Origin: Amycolatopsis regifaucium
GTDB lineage: Bacteria; Actinomycetota; Actinomycetes; Mycobacteriales; Pseudonocardiaceae
Reading direction: 5' to 3'
NCBI RefSeq assembly: GCF_001613935.1
Contig: NZ_LQCI01000003.1
Coordinates: 478,500 to 542,499 of the forward strand
DNA length: 64,000 bases
Under the pieces are notes generated by a model that saw only the letters and a list, made by a program, of their open reading frames with translations, was not told the DNA's origin and made no database searches. A program made the position numbers and the translations under genes. Numbering within the stretch: position 1 is the first letter of the stretch; each line of letters opens with the position of its first letter. This document shows, piece by piece, positions 34,794 through 43,927 of the stretch.

Positions 34794-35995
34794 GGCTTCA
34801 GCAGCAGCTGAAGCTCGTTCACCCCGGTCATGTTCGGACTGGGAATGAACGAAGGCGGGACAGCGGGGTCGGTACGCAGCTCAGGGAACCGGTCCAACAG
34901 GATGTTGAGCGCCGTCTTGCCTTCCAGCCTCGCCAGCGGAGCCCCGATGCAGAAGTGGATTCCCCGGCCGAAGGCCAAATGGGGGTTATGCGCCCTGGCC
35001 GGGTCGAAGGTTCCCGGATCCGTGAACGTGCGCGGATCCCGGTTCGCGGCCGCGACCCAGATGGCGAGCATGCTGTCCGCCGGAATCGTCCGGCCGCCGA
35101 GTTCGACTTCGGTCGTCGTGGCGCGGGCGACGAGTGCGAACGGGCTGAGGAAGCGCAGTGATTCCTCGATCGTGGCGGGCAGCAGAGCGCGGTCCGCACG
35201 GACGCGCCGGTACTCGTCCGGATGGGAATCCAGGCACAGCACCGTGTTCCCGAGCAGCATCGTGGTGGTGATGTGCCCGGCGAGTAGCAGCACGTTCGCG
35301 AAGTTCACGACCTCGTTCTGCGAAAGCTTTTCGCCGTCGACCTCGGCTTCGACGAGTTTGGTCAGCAGATCTTCGCGCGGGTTCCGCCGTCGGTCGTCGA
35401 CGTGCTCGCCAAGGTAGTTCACCAGGTTCCTCAGCTGCTCGACCGTTTCGTCGGAGGCCTTCTTGTCCTCTTCGGTCTGCTTGACCAGCGACCGCTGCTG
35501 ACTGTTCCGCAGCAACGTGTCGACCCATTCCTTGAACAGCTCGCGGTCGCTCGCCGGGATACCGAGCAATTCGGCGATGACGATCACCGGCAGCGGATAG
35601 GCCAGATTCGTCACCAGTTCCATCGAGTCCTCCCCGTCGACGACGTCGAGGAGTTCGTTCGTCAACGTGGCGATCCGCGGTTCGAGGTCCGCGACGACCT
35701 TCGGTGTGAAGGCGTGACTCACCAGTGTGCGCAACTTCTTGTGGTCCGGTGGATCCATCTGCAGCAGGTTGCCGTCGACGAACAGGTCCTTGTCCGGCGC
35801 CAGCTCCTGGGGGATCAGGCGGGCGGTGTCGGAGGAGAAGACCTTGTGATCGCTCAAGGTCTTCAGCGCCTCGGCGTGGCCGTAGACGTTCCACATGCCC
35901 GTTTCGGGTTCGAACTGCACCGGATCGGCCGGGAATTCGCCGCGAAGCCAGAACTGGCTTTCGTGGACTCCCCAGTTTTCGGCGAGTGTGGTCAT
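34790..35995 (-). CDS. Cytochrome P450
   Basis: 401 residues, soluble class I bacterial type. Heme loop FGRGIHFCIGAPLAR (Cys near 349), ExxR in EESLRFLSP near 277, PERF-like region DPARAHNPHLAFG. The I-helix reads LLLAGHITTTMLLGN near 236-250, with Ile where most P450s have the acidic residue before the catalytic Thr. No ferredoxin or reductase gene is next to it. A TetR gene lies 36 bases upstream in the same direction and probably shares its transcript. The substrate is unknown. Confidence 0.93.
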   Translation of the reverse strand: MTTLAENWGVHESQFWLRGEFPADPVQFEPETGMWNVYGHAEALKTLSDHKVFSSDTARLIPQELAPDKDLFVDGNLLQMDPPDHKKLRTLVSHAFTPKVVADLEPRIATLTNELLDVVDGEDSMELVTNLAYPLPVIVIAELLGIPASDRELFKEWVDTLLRNSQQRSLVKQTEEDKKASDETVEQLRNLVNYLGEHVDDRRRNPREDLLTKLVEAEVDGEKLSQNEVVNFANVLLLAGHITTTMLLGNTVLCLDSHPDEYRRVRADRALLPATIEESLRFLSPFALVARATTTEVELGGRTIPADSMLAIWVAAANRDPRTFTDPGTFDPARAHNPHLAFGRGIHFCIGAPLARLEGKTALNILLDRFPELRTDPAVPPSFIPSPNMTGVNELQLLLKP

Positions 35996-36031
35996 GGCGT
36001 GCCCCCTTCTTCTCGAATGAAGGAGCTCGGA

Positions 36032-36739
36032 TCAGACGGGCTCCTCGGCTCCGTCCTGCCGGTAGATCCAGGCGTGATAGGTCGAAATGAGATCCTGGAA
36101 CGCCTGGGTCACTTCGGCCGCGGTGACGGCCAAGTCCGCCGGGGACGGTTCTTCCGGCGGCTCGAACGCCGACCGGATGATGTGCGCGAGGGCATCGGCC
36201 TTCTCCTCAGGTGTGAGGCCGGTGCTCTCGGGGATGAAGCTGTCCACCAGATAGAACCCCAGCGCCGAGGCTCGCAGGGAATACAGCAGGTTCGGGATGT
36301 CGCGCAGCAGACCCCGGTCGATCATCGTCTTCAGATACCGCTCGGTCACGACGGCGTCCTGGTTCTGCAAGGGATGTTTCTTCAACCGGCCCAGTAGTTC
36401 GGTGTTGCCGGTGATGAGCGCGCCGAGCAGCGGATTTCGTTGGGTGTGCAGGAAGGTCGCCCGCTGAAACCGATGGGGGAGTACCTCCGCCGGGTCTTCG
36501 GCCAGCCTCGCGAGAAGCGCCTCGGCGGCTCGGACGGATTCACGCAGGAGCAACGCTTGGAAGAGGTCTTCCTTGGCGCGCCAGTGCAGGTAGATCGTGC
36601 CCTTCCCGATGCCGGCCTGGTTCGCGATGTCCTCGATGGTCACCTTGCGATAGCCCAGCCGCGTCAGCAGGACGCCGGCCGCGTCGAGGATGCGATCGGC
36701 GCGGCCGGCCGTGCGGTCCGGACGTTCTGCCACGTGCAC
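36032..36739 (-). CDS. TetR family transcriptional regulator
   Basis: 235 residues. HTH at about 14-60 (DRILDAAGVLLTRLGYRKVT, IEDIANQAGIGKGTIYLHW). The longer-than-usual C-terminal ligand domain ends in ISTYHAWIYRQDG. It precedes a P450 gene by 36 bases on the same strand and likely represses a tetR-P450 unit. The start may be GTG 36739 or GTG 36733. Confidence 0.9.
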   Translation of the reverse strand: MHVAERPDRTAGRADRILDAAGVLLTRLGYRKVTIEDIANQAGIGKGTIYLHWRAKEDLFQALLLRESVRAAEALLARLAEDPAEVLPHRFQRATFLHTQRNPLLGALITGNTELLGRLKKHPLQNQDAVVTERYLKTMIDRGLLRDIPNLLYSLRASALGFYLVDSFIPESTGLTPEEKADALAHIIRSAFEPPEEPSPADLAVTAAEVTQAFQDLISTYHAWIYRQDGAEEPV

Positions 36740-36837
36740 TCCCAGTCTCTGACTTCGTGACCAAATTTGCTCATCAGGTCATCCGGTCAGTCAAACCGTA
36801 CCGCCGCACGGGTTGGCCCGGCAAGGAAATGGCCGTT

Positions 36838-37775
36838 TTAAGGCCGACGATGGGCCAGGAAGAAGCTCCAGATGACCGGTGTCGCGTTGATGACCGCCGG
36901 GGTGATGGAGTCGTTGTTCGGTGCTGTGCTCGGCCAGACATGCCCGGCGCCTTCGACCCGGTAGTGCTGGAGGGAGCAGCCGAGCCAGCGTTGGACGGTG
37001 ACGTCGGTTTTCGGCGAATACTGGATTGGGCGTGGGAAGCAACCATTCCGGTCTGCCCATCCGGCGAGCCAGTCCGGCAGCGTCGGCAGGCCCTTGGCGG
37101 GATTCCCGGTGTAGGGAATCGTCATGTCGGCAGTTCCGTGAAAGTCGAGAATCGGTGCCGGGCGCGATGGATCGCACTTCCCGTCCTGCGGGTAAAACGC
37201 CCCGGCGACCGGGGCGAACGCCGCGATCCGGCCTGGCATCCGGCAGGCGAGGACGCCGACGAACCCGCCGCCGTTCGATTTGCCCGTCGCGTAGATCCGG
37301 CGGGAGTCGACGCACAGGTCCCGCTGGAGCGCGTTCAACAGGTCGCTGGTGAAGAGCACGTCGTCGGCGACCGCCGAATAGGGTGCGCCGGTCCAGGCCG
37401 ACTCGCCGTCGGTGCCAGGAAGCCCCTGCGGGTAAACGGAAATCGCGTCATACGCGGAGAAGCCGGACAACTCCTCCTGGTACTTCGAGGTCCGCTTGTG
37501 CCCGTGGAACGACAACACCAGCGGATACGACCGCGACGGCTGGTACCGCGCGGGAACGTGGACCGTGTACTCGCGGGCCAGACCACCGGACGTCAGAGTC
37601 CGCAGCGTCGTCACCCCGGCGGGACCGGCGAAGGACGGTCGCAACCGGTGGTCGGTACCGGACGATCGATCGATGACGGCGCTCCTGACGTCACCGGCGC
37701 GACGAGTAGGCTCAATCCGGCCGCGGCGGCGGTCATCAGTGCGAAACGGCGTAGGTACTTCATGGGACCAGGCAC
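36838..37775 (-). pseudogene. Secreted PHB-depolymerase/feruloyl-esterase-like (LpqC-type) gene with frameshift
   Basis: Frame one from GTG 37775 (AAGGAGG five bases upstream) encodes a signal peptide (MKYLRRFALMTAAAAGLSLL) and then TTGCDRPSPVPPG before a TGA at 37611-37613. The next frame continues with VTTLRTLTSGGLAREYTVHV and a full esterase domain: LSFHGHKR, nucleophile motif ATGKSNGGGFVGV, Asp in FHGTADMTIPY, His in GAGHVWPST. One extra base in the G-run at 37614-37617 would restore a single protein. This is either a true frameshift mutation or a sequencing error in a homopolymer. Confidence 0.8.
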
Positions 37776-37943
37776 GCGATCCTCCTTGATCCGGCGGCGG
37801 GGCGGTGATCAGGGTCACTCCCGGCGCCGACCTGGTCAGCATTGTGTTTTCGGACCGTTTATGGACAGCCTGGTTTGCGGACGGCCCAGTCGATTCGTCC
37901 GCGCCGGGCAAGCCGCGGAGCCGCCTTCCGGGCCCCGGTTCGG

Positions 37944-39179
37944 TCAGCCGCAGGCCTGTTTCGCCGTGAGCACCCTGGTCAGCGCCTCATCGACCCTGGC
38001 GGCCGGGAGCGCGCCTGACGCAAGCGCTTGCTCCAGCGTGTTCAGTACCGTGCCGACGTTGCCGCCGGAGGACCACAACGCCTGATCCGCCCCCGCCTGC
38101 AACGCCTTGAGGACCGCCGTCGGCAGCGGGTACTGAGCCGTGATCGCCTTCATCGCCCCGAGATCGTCCGTGATCACCGGGCCGTCGAACGCGTAGTCCT
38201 TCCGCAGCAGCCGGTACGCCGGCGCCGACAGGGTCGACGGCGTACCGCCGGTCAGATCGGGCACGTCCAGGTGTCCGACCATGACGCCGACCTCGCCGTA
38301 CTGGCCGATGTCGCGGTAAGGCACCAGATCGACCTTCCGCAGCGAAGCGAGCGGCGGCGTCCGGACCAGTCCCTTGTGGGAGTCCCCCGTGGCGTGCCCG
38401 TGCCCCGGGAAGTGCTTGAGCACCGGCTGCACCCCGGCGTCCCGTAGCCCTTGCGCGAACGCCAGGACGTACTTGCGAGCGACTTCGGGGTCCGAGCCGA
38501 ACGACCGGTCGCCGACGATGTCTCGGTCCGGCTGATCGGTGATGTCGGCATCGGGCGCGTAGTCGACAGTGACGCCACGGGCCCGCATCTGCCGGCCTCG
38601 TTCGGCGGCCTTTGACCGTACCTGCGCCGGTGTCATGGTCGCGGCCATCTTCCGCGCGCTCGGCATGCTGCCGTCGAGGGCGTCGATCCGCTGAACGCGG
38701 CCACCTTCCTCGTCGATTGCCACCGACACGGGGACTTTCGCGGCCTTTTGGACCTCGTCCAACGCGCGGTTCTGCAACAGGGCCGTCTCGTTGCCGCCGA
38801 GGAAGATGCCGCCGACCTGCTGATCGCGCACCAGCTTCACCGTTGCCTGCGGGTCGCCCGCGTTCACGCCGACCACCACCAGCTGGGCCAGCCGCTGCCG
38901 GGGGCTCATCCCGGCGGTGACCGCCTTGCAGTCCGATCCGGGCGCCTGCTCCGTCCTCGGTGACGGCGAGGGAGGAGGCGGGCTGGTGGACGGGCTGGAA
39001 ACGGTGCTGCCCGGCGGGGGAACCGTCCCCGCAGGCTGTGCCGATCCTGGTTGCTCGTTCGCTGTACCGCACTGCACGCTCGTGAGCAGAACAGTGGCCG
39101 CTCCCAGGATGACGGTCGCCCATCGTTTCGTCGTCTTCGGTCGCCCGGCGTTCATCAGCTCGTCTCGGTCGTCGTCCAT
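37944..39179 (-). CDS. Glycoside hydrolase family 3 protein (NagZ-like beta-N-acetylglucosaminidase)
   Basis: 411 residues. The N-terminus has a hydrophobic segment (about 18-38) ending SVQC, a poor lipobox, and a long Pro/Ser/Thr-rich linker to about 85, so it is exported. The GH3 domain has DEEGGRVQRI near 157, the NagZ signature KHFPGHGHATGDSHKG near 251-266 with its catalytic His/Asp loop, and the nucleophile region VITDDLGAMKAI near 328. It probably trims N-acetylglucosamine from peptidoglycan fragments outside the cell. Confidence 0.92.
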   Translation of the reverse strand: MDDDRDELMNAGRPKTTKRWATVILGAATVLLTSVQCGTANEQPGSAQPAGTVPPPGSTVSSPSTSPPPPSPSPRTEQAPGSDCKAVTAGMSPRQRLAQLVVVGVNAGDPQATVKLVRDQQVGGIFLGGNETALLQNRALDEVQKAAKVPVSVAIDEEGGRVQRIDALDGSMPSARKMAATMTPAQVRSKAAERGRQMRARGVTVDYAPDADITDQPDRDIVGDRSFGSDPEVARKYVLAFAQGLRDAGVQPVLKHFPGHGHATGDSHKGLVRTPPLASLRKVDLVPYRDIGQYGEVGVMVGHLDVPDLTGGTPSTLSAPAYRLLRKDYAFDGPVITDDLGAMKAITAQYPLPTAVLKALQAGADQALWSSGGNVGTVLNTLEQALASGALPAARVDEALTRVLTAKQACG

Positions 39180-39314
39180 GCCGGTACCGACGGTAACCCC
39201 AATTGCCCGCCAGTACGCGCTCGCGTGCCCTTTAGCGCAGGCGCGTGGCGGCCGAGAGCGTGGCCTCGCCTCCTTTCTCTTCCGTGTTCTTCCTCGTCAG
39301 GCTCGGTGTGGGAC

Positions 39315-39357
39315 TTGACAAGTCGATCTGCTCCCCCGTAGATTACCACATGGTTAT
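39315..39357 (+). promoter_or_regulatory. Promoter and operator of the arsR operon
   Basis: A perfect -35 TTGACA (39315-39320) is followed after 17-18 bases by -10 GTAGAT/TAGATT (39338-39344). The imperfect dyad ATTACCACATGGTTAT (39342-39357) covers the predicted start point, where an ArsR-type repressor would block transcription. The remainder of 39180-39453 shows nothing else. Confidence 0.65.
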
Positions 39358-39453
39358 GGAACCGCAAGGTTATCCAAGGCTCGGCTGCGGCACGGACGTC
39401 GTGAAGACCGATCGTGAGAACTCGAACTCGTGAGAACGGAAAGGCGGGCGACC

Positions 39454-39804
39454 GTGGCACAGGATCTGCTCGATGTCACTTTCGCGGCGCTCGCGGACCC
39501 CACCCGCCGCGCGATCCTCGCGCGGCTCGCGCGCGGCGAAGCCACGGTGACGGAGCTGGCCGAGCCGTTCGCGATGAGCCAGCCCGCCATCTCCAAGCAT
39601 CTGAAGGTGCTGGAGCGGGCGGGACTGGTGGCGCGAGGCCGTGACGCCCAGCGCCGCCCCTGCCGACTGGTGGCCGAGCCGTTGAAGAACGCGAACGAAT
39701 GGCTCGGTGGCTACCGCCGCCACTGGGACGAAGCCTTCTCGCAACTGGACCTCGTCCTCGATGAGGAGCTGCGGCACCCGGAGCACCGGGACGAGACCGA
39801 CTGA
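39454..39804 (+). CDS. ArsR/SmtB-type HTH repressor
   Basis: 116 residues from GTG 39454 (VAQDLLDVTFAALADPTRRA); GTG 39430 would add eight residues. HTH blocks are ATVTELAEPFAMSQPAISKH and LKVLERAGLVARGRDAQRRP. No metal-binding cysteine pair is present, typical of the subgroup paired with SRPBCC proteins. It probably represses its own operon with the two genes downstream through the dyad at 39342. Confidence 0.92.
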   Translation: MAQDLLDVTFAALADPTRRAILARLARGEATVTELAEPFAMSQPAISKHLKVLERAGLVARGRDAQRRPCRLVAEPLKNANEWLGGYRRHWDEAFSQLDLVLDEELRHPEHRDETD

Positions 39805-39833
39805 CCACCGCACGAGCGGAAAGGAACAGCACG

Positions 39834-40328
39834 ATGGGACGCACTCTCAGCGTGGTGAAATCCGGCGATCTGGAGATCGTCATGACGAGGTCCTTCAACG
39901 CGCCGAGGGCGCTGGTGTTCGACGCGTGGACCAAAGCGGAACTGGTACGCCGCTGGTTCGGCCCGCGTGATTGGGAAGTCAGCGAGTGTGAGATCGACCT
40001 GCGGGTCGGCGGCAGATGGCGTTACCGGCTGCGCCACGGTGACGGGAGGGAGATGCTCCTGCAGGGCGTCTACCAGGAGATCCGCCGTCCGGAAAGGCTC
40101 GTCTCCCTGGAGACGAACGACGACTGTGACGCTTCGGAAGGTCAAGCCCTGGCGACGCTGAGCCTGGTCGAACAAGGTGGCGTGACCACCCTGACGCAGG
40201 TGTTGAAGTATGGCTCGAAACGGATCCGGGACGCGGTGCTCGAATCCGGAATGGAGCGAGGCGTCGGCGAAGGGTTCGACAAGCTGGCCGAAGCCTTGGC
40301 CGTCCCGGCGGGGGCGTGCACACGATGA
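39834..40328 (+). CDS. SRPBCC (AHSA1-like) domain protein
   Basis: 164 residues with the AHSA1/START-like pattern: MTRSFNAPRALVFDAWTKAE, VRRWFGPRDWEVSECEIDLR and VGGRWRYRLRHGDG. These small helix-grip proteins bind hydrophobic ligands. It follows the ArsR gene and overlaps the next gene by four bases (ATGA), so the three are one operon. Confidence 0.9.
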   Translation: MGRTLSVVKSGDLEIVMTRSFNAPRALVFDAWTKAELVRRWFGPRDWEVSECEIDLRVGGRWRYRLRHGDGREMLLQGVYQEIRRPERLVSLETNDDCDASEGQALATLSLVEQGGVTTLTQVLKYGSKRIRDAVLESGMERGVGEGFDKLAEALAVPAGACTR

Positions 40329-40900
40329 GCACCATCGCGGACCGCTACCGCGTCCGGGCCGACGCTTTCGAGAGCAAGGTCGCGGCCGTGAAAGCCGATC
40401 AGTGGGAGAACCGGTCGCCGTGTGAAGAGTGGAACGCCAGGGACGTCGTCGGGCACATCGTCGACATGCACGGCGTGATGCTGCGTCCCTTCGGACGTGC
40501 TCTCGGCCCAGCGCCCTCGCTCCAGAAGGACCCACTCGGAGCGTTCCGGGCGGCAAGGGCGGATATCGAAGCCGTCCTCGCCGATCCTGTGCTCGCTGTT
40601 ACGGAACACGAGACCCCGACGGGGAAGATGACCGCCGAACAGCACATCGATCGGGTCGTCAGTGCCGACATGGTTGTCCACGGCTGGGATCTGGCCAGGG
40701 CTACCGGTCAGGACGACACGATCGACCCCGAGGAGGTGGCCCGGATGTTGCCGGACGCCGAGGGGATCCCCGAGGAAATGAGGATTCCTGGCGCCTTCGG
40801 GCCCGGAATCGTCGTCTTAGGTCCGGAGGTGAAGGTGCCCGACGACGCGCCCTTGCAGGACAGGCTGCTCGGGCTGATGGGCCGAGACCCGAACGCCTAG
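40325..40900 (+). CDS. TIGR03086 family metal-binding (DinB-like) protein
   Basis: 191 residues. MSTIADRYRVRADAFESKV at the start and CEEWNARDVVGHIVDMHGVM (His near 44) and a later VVHGWDLARATG (near 120) carry the metal-binding histidines of this mycothiol-linked family. ATG 40325 overlaps the SRPBCC stop. Together with the SRPBCC protein it may process or sense a small thiol-reactive compound (inference). Confidence 0.9.
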   Translation: MSTIADRYRVRADAFESKVAAVKADQWENRSPCEEWNARDVVGHIVDMHGVMLRPFGRALGPAPSLQKDPLGAFRAARADIEAVLADPVLAVTEHETPTGKMTAEQHIDRVVSADMVVHGWDLARATGQDDTIDPEEVARMLPDAEGIPEEMRIPGAFGPGIVVLGPEVKVPDDAPLQDRLLGLMGRDPNA

Positions 40901-40916
40901 TACGCACCGGACGTGG

Positions 40917-41330
40917 TTAGACGTGCATGCCCCGATGCCGCCGTACGGGCCGGGAAGGAACCGGTACCTCGGCGGTGTCGGTCCCCTTGGCCGCGGCCAG
41001 GACACGCTCCAGAACCGACAGAGAGGAGGTGAGCAACGAAATCTGGTTCTGGATCCGAGTTTTGGCGATCTCGAGTTCGTCGGTCATCCCCGGTGAAGGC
41101 ACCAAGTGTGTGTCGTCCCCGGAAACACAGGGAAGGAGTTCCGCGATCTTGCCACTGCACAACCCGGCCGAATAGAAGAGTTGAATCTGCAGAACCCGGG
41201 CGACGTCGTCTTCGGTGAAGGTCCGGTAGCCGTTGACACATCGATCGGGGCTCAGTAGCCCTTCCGCTTCGTAGTAACGCAAGGACCGCACACTCACCCC
41301 GGTCCGTTCCGCCAGTTCGCCGATCCGCAT
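40917..41330 (-). CDS. MerR family transcriptional regulator
   Basis: 137 residues. Canonical MRIGELAERTGVSVRSLRYY and a recognition wing. Two cysteines at positions near 58 and 68 (GLCSGKIAELLPCVSG) resemble those in the MerR at 3634 (PCF...QAC is close by position). It is divergent from an Old Yellow Enzyme gene with a MerR-type promoter in between, so it probably activates that gene. Confidence 0.92.
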   Translation of the reverse strand: MRIGELAERTGVSVRSLRYYEAEGLLSPDRCVNGYRTFTEDDVARVLQIQLFYSAGLCSGKIAELLPCVSGDDTHLVPSPGMTDELEIAKTRIQNQISLLTSSLSVLERVLAAAKGTDTAEVPVPSRPVRRHRGMHV

Positions 41331-41358
41331 GAATCCACATTAGCCGCGGAAACCGACG

Positions 41359-41389
41359 TTGACCGTGACGCCGGTGTCAGGGTTTAGCT
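41359..41389 (+). promoter_or_regulatory. MerR-type promoter for the Old Yellow Enzyme gene
   Basis: -35 TTGACC (41359-41364), 19-base spacer, -10 TTAGCT (41384-41389). The spacer holds the near-perfect dyad TGACGCCGGTGTCA (41366-41379). Eight bases separate the -10 from ATG 41398, so the transcript is predicted to be leaderless. The dyad resembles the one before the ABM gene (TGACACCAGTGTGA at 3588). Confidence 0.7.
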
Positions 41390-41397
41390 TCGCGTTC

Positions 41398-42492
41398 ATG
41401 ACGTTGCTCGAACCATTTCACAGCACTGCGATCCAGTTGCCGAACCGCGTCGCGATGGCCCCGATGACCCGGGGGCGTGCCGACGACAAGACAGGTGTGC
41501 CACATCCGCTGACGGCCGAGTACTACGCGCAACGCGCGTGCGCGGGCTTGATCGTGAGTGAAGGTGTTTGGGTCACTCAGACCGGCAAGAGCGGCCCTGG
41601 TATCCCGGGGCTGGTGACGGAACAGCAGGTCGCGGCCTGGCGGGCGGTGACGGAGGCCGTCCATGAGAAAGGCGGTCGGATTTTCGCGCAGCTGTGGCAC
41701 GCGGGCCGGGTCAGCCACCCGGACGTGATGGGCCGGACACCGGTGGCGCCCTCGGCGGTCCGGCAGGCCGGGCGGATCTTCGTGGCCGACAGCTGGGTGG
41801 ACACGGTCGAGCCCCGCGAACTCCGTGAAGATGAGATCGGCGGTGTCGTCCAGGACTTCGCCACGGCGGCACGCCGGGCCGTCGAAGCCGGGTTCGACGG
41901 CGTGGAACTCCACGGTGCCAACGGTTATCTCCTTCAGGAGTTCCTCGCCGACAACACCAACCGCCGACAGGACCGGTACGGCGGTTCTGTCGCGGCCCGG
42001 CTCAGGTTTCCGCTCGAGGTGGTCGAGGCCGTGGCCGCACAGATCGGCGTGGCCAAGGTCGCCCTGCGGATTTCACCGGGCAACCCGGAGAACGACATCG
42101 TGGAAGACGATTGGAAGGAGGTGTACTCACGACTGCTCGCGGAACTTCGCCGGTACGAGCTCGCGTACCTGCACGTCATCGACACCCCGGAGGCCGAGGC
42201 GCTGGCCTACCTGCGGCCACTGTGGCCGGGAGTGCTCATCGCGAACCTGCGTTCCGAGGAGCCGACCTCACAAAGGGAGGGTGAGTCCTTGATCGAGGCC
42301 GGATTGGCCGACGTGGTCGCCTTCGGGAGGCTGTTCATCGCGAACCCGGACCTGCCCGTCCGGTTCGCGCTCGGTGCCCCACTCGCCCAAGCGGATCACG
42401 ACGTCTACTACGGCGCCCGACTCGACGGCTACACCGACTTCCCGGCGTTCGAACCGGACTCGGCGAAGTTCGCCTGTTCAGCGCGCAGCTGA
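41398..42492 (+). CDS. Alkene reductase of the Old Yellow Enzyme family
   Basis: 364 residues, FMN-binding TIM barrel. Motifs: NRVAMAPMTRGRAD near 17-30, FAQLWHAGRVSHPD near 95-108, HGANGYLLQEFLADNTNRRQ near 174-193 with active-site His/Asn, DRYGGS, and the FMN phosphate site DVVAFGRLFIANPDLP near 310. It reduces electrophilic alkenes with NAD(P)H. The MerR control suggests induction by quinones or enals, as in other electrophile responses (inference). Confidence 0.95.
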   Translation: MTLLEPFHSTAIQLPNRVAMAPMTRGRADDKTGVPHPLTAEYYAQRACAGLIVSEGVWVTQTGKSGPGIPGLVTEQQVAAWRAVTEAVHEKGGRIFAQLWHAGRVSHPDVMGRTPVAPSAVRQAGRIFVADSWVDTVEPRELREDEIGGVVQDFATAARRAVEAGFDGVELHGANGYLLQEFLADNTNRRQDRYGGSVAARLRFPLEVVEAVAAQIGVAKVALRISPGNPENDIVEDDWKEVYSRLLAELRRYELAYLHVIDTPEAEALAYLRPLWPGVLIANLRSEEPTSQREGESLIEAGLADVVAFGRLFIANPDLPVRFALGAPLAQADHDVYYGARLDGYTDFPAFEPDSAKFACSARS

Positions 42493-42520
42493 TCTCCGCC
42501 GTCCGTTCTACAGTGCGGGA

Positions 42521-43846
42521 ATGGTCAAGACGGCAGTGGAAATCGCGGCAGCTGTGCGTGCCAAGGATCTCGACCCGGTCCAGGTGACCCGCGAGGCGTT
42601 GGCACGGATCGCCGCGGCGGACGGAGTGGTCGGTGCCTTCCGCCGGGTCCGGACCGAGGAGGCGCTTGCCGAGGCCGCGGCCGTCGCCGAACGCGCGGAC
42701 CTGGCCGACCTGCCACTGGCGGGAGTGCCGGTCGCGGTCAAGGACGTCACTTCGGTCGAGGGCGAGTACGCCTCGTGGGGGTCGCGCGCGGGTTCCTCCA
42801 CGGTGTCCACAGAGGACGGCGAGATCGCGCGACGGCTGCGCGCGGCCGGTGCGGTGATCGTCGGCCTGACCCGGGTGCCGGAGCTGTGCGTTTGGCCGTC
42901 GAGCGACGGTCCGGACGGGACGGCGCGTAATCCGCGCAACCCGTCCTACGCGGCGGGTGGTTCGTCGGGTGGGAGTGCCGCGGCTGTGGCCGCCGGGCTG
43001 GTGCCCATCGCGCACGGTACGGACGGCTTGGGCTCGATCCGGCTACCGTCCGCGATGTGCGGGATCGTCGGTCTCAAACCGGGTAAGGACGTGGTCCGCA
43101 TACCGGGGGAGAACGGCTGGTTCGGACTGTCCACGCACGGCCCGATGACGACCACCGTGGCCGACGCGGCCGTGCTGATGTCGGTCCTCGCCGAACAACC
43201 CGGCCTGGCGAAACTCGCCGACCCGAAGCCGTCCCGCATCGCCCTGTCGACTCAGGTCCCGTTGACCAGGGCGCCCTTGCCGCGCGCGTTCGGTCGAGCC
43301 GTCGCACGAGCCGGAGAGCTGTTGCGCGCGGCGGGGCACACGGTCGCGCCCGGAACGCCCCGGTACAGCGCCGGAGCCGTCGGCGGCCTCTTCGCGCGCT
43401 GGGTGGCGGGCCCGGCCGAACAGGCGGCCGGGTTCGACCTCGGCGCACTCCAACCTCGGACGCGGACGCACGTCCGGCTCGGTCGCCTCTTGGCGACGCG
43501 AGTCCGGGACAGCACCCGCGAGCGCTGGCTGGAGCGTGCCGAAGAGTTCTTCACCGAGCATGACGTGCTGGTCACGCCGATGCTCGCGACACTCCCGCTC
43601 AAGGCTCGCACGTGGCATGAAAGCCGATGGATCACGAACGTGCTGCCGTCCGTGCGCGTCGCGGGTTTCGCCGGTTTCTGGAATCTCGCGGGCTACCCGG
43701 CGATGTCGGTTCCGATCGGCGTGCACCCTTCGGGGGTTCCGGCCGGCGTTCAGCTCGTCGCGGCACCCGGTGGGGAAGCACTCCTCCTCGGCCTCGCCGC
43801 CCAGCTGGAAGCGGCCAATCCCTGGCCACGCACCACCGCCACCTGA
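42521..43846 (+). CDS. Amidase (amidase signature family)
   Basis: 441 residues. The Ser-cisSer-Lys triad is visible: Lys in [13 protein letters not shown] near 73, cis-Ser in [20 protein letters not shown] near 146, and nucleophile in [16 protein letters not shown] near 172. ATG 42521 is 28 bases after the Old Yellow Enzyme stop, so the two may be co-transcribed. The substrate amide is unknown. Confidence 0.92.
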   Translation: MVKTAVEIAAAVRAKDLDPVQVTREALARIAAADGVVGAFRRVRTEEALAEAAAVAERADLADLPLAGVPVAVKDVTSVEGEYASWGSRAGSSTVSTEDGEIARRLRAAGAVIVGLTRVPELCVWPSSDGPDGTARNPRNPSYAAGGSSGGSAAAVAAGLVPIAHGTDGLGSIRLPSAMCGIVGLKPGKDVVRIPGENGWFGLSTHGPMTTTVADAAVLMSVLAEQPGLAKLADPKPSRIALSTQVPLTRAPLPRAFGRAVARAGELLRAAGHTVAPGTPRYSAGAVGGLFARWVAGPAEQAAGFDLGALQPRTRTHVRLGRLLATRVRDSTRERWLERAEEFFTEHDVLVTPMLATLPLKARTWHESRWITNVLPSVRVAGFAGFWNLAGYPAMSVPIGVHPSGVPAGVQLVAAPGGEALLLGLAAQLEAANPWPRTTAT

Positions 43847-43858
43847 TCTCCAAAAGAG

Positions 43859-43915
43859 AGCAAGGGACCTTTGCTATCACTCTCTTCCGGAGAGCGACAG
43901 CAAAGGTCCCTTGCT
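43859..43915. repeat. Inverted pair of AGCAAGGGACCTTTGCT units
   Basis: AGCAAGGGACCTTTGCT (43859-43875) and its exact reverse complement (43899-43915) flank a 23-base loop with an inner CTCT/AGAG stem. It separates the convergent amidase and DivIVA-like genes and is likely a bidirectional terminator. Confidence 0.8.
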
Positions 43916-43927
43916 ACTTTCTGCTGG

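Noticed and set aside
36758..36781. TGACC...GGTCA inverted repeat upstream of the TetR gene as its operator
   Set aside because: Five-base arms with a 14-base spacer are weak and expected by chance in this composition.
39245..39433. A 62-codon frame between the GH3 and ArsR genes
   Set aside because: It lacks a ribosome binding site, has no family features and runs through the promoter and operator of the arsR operon.
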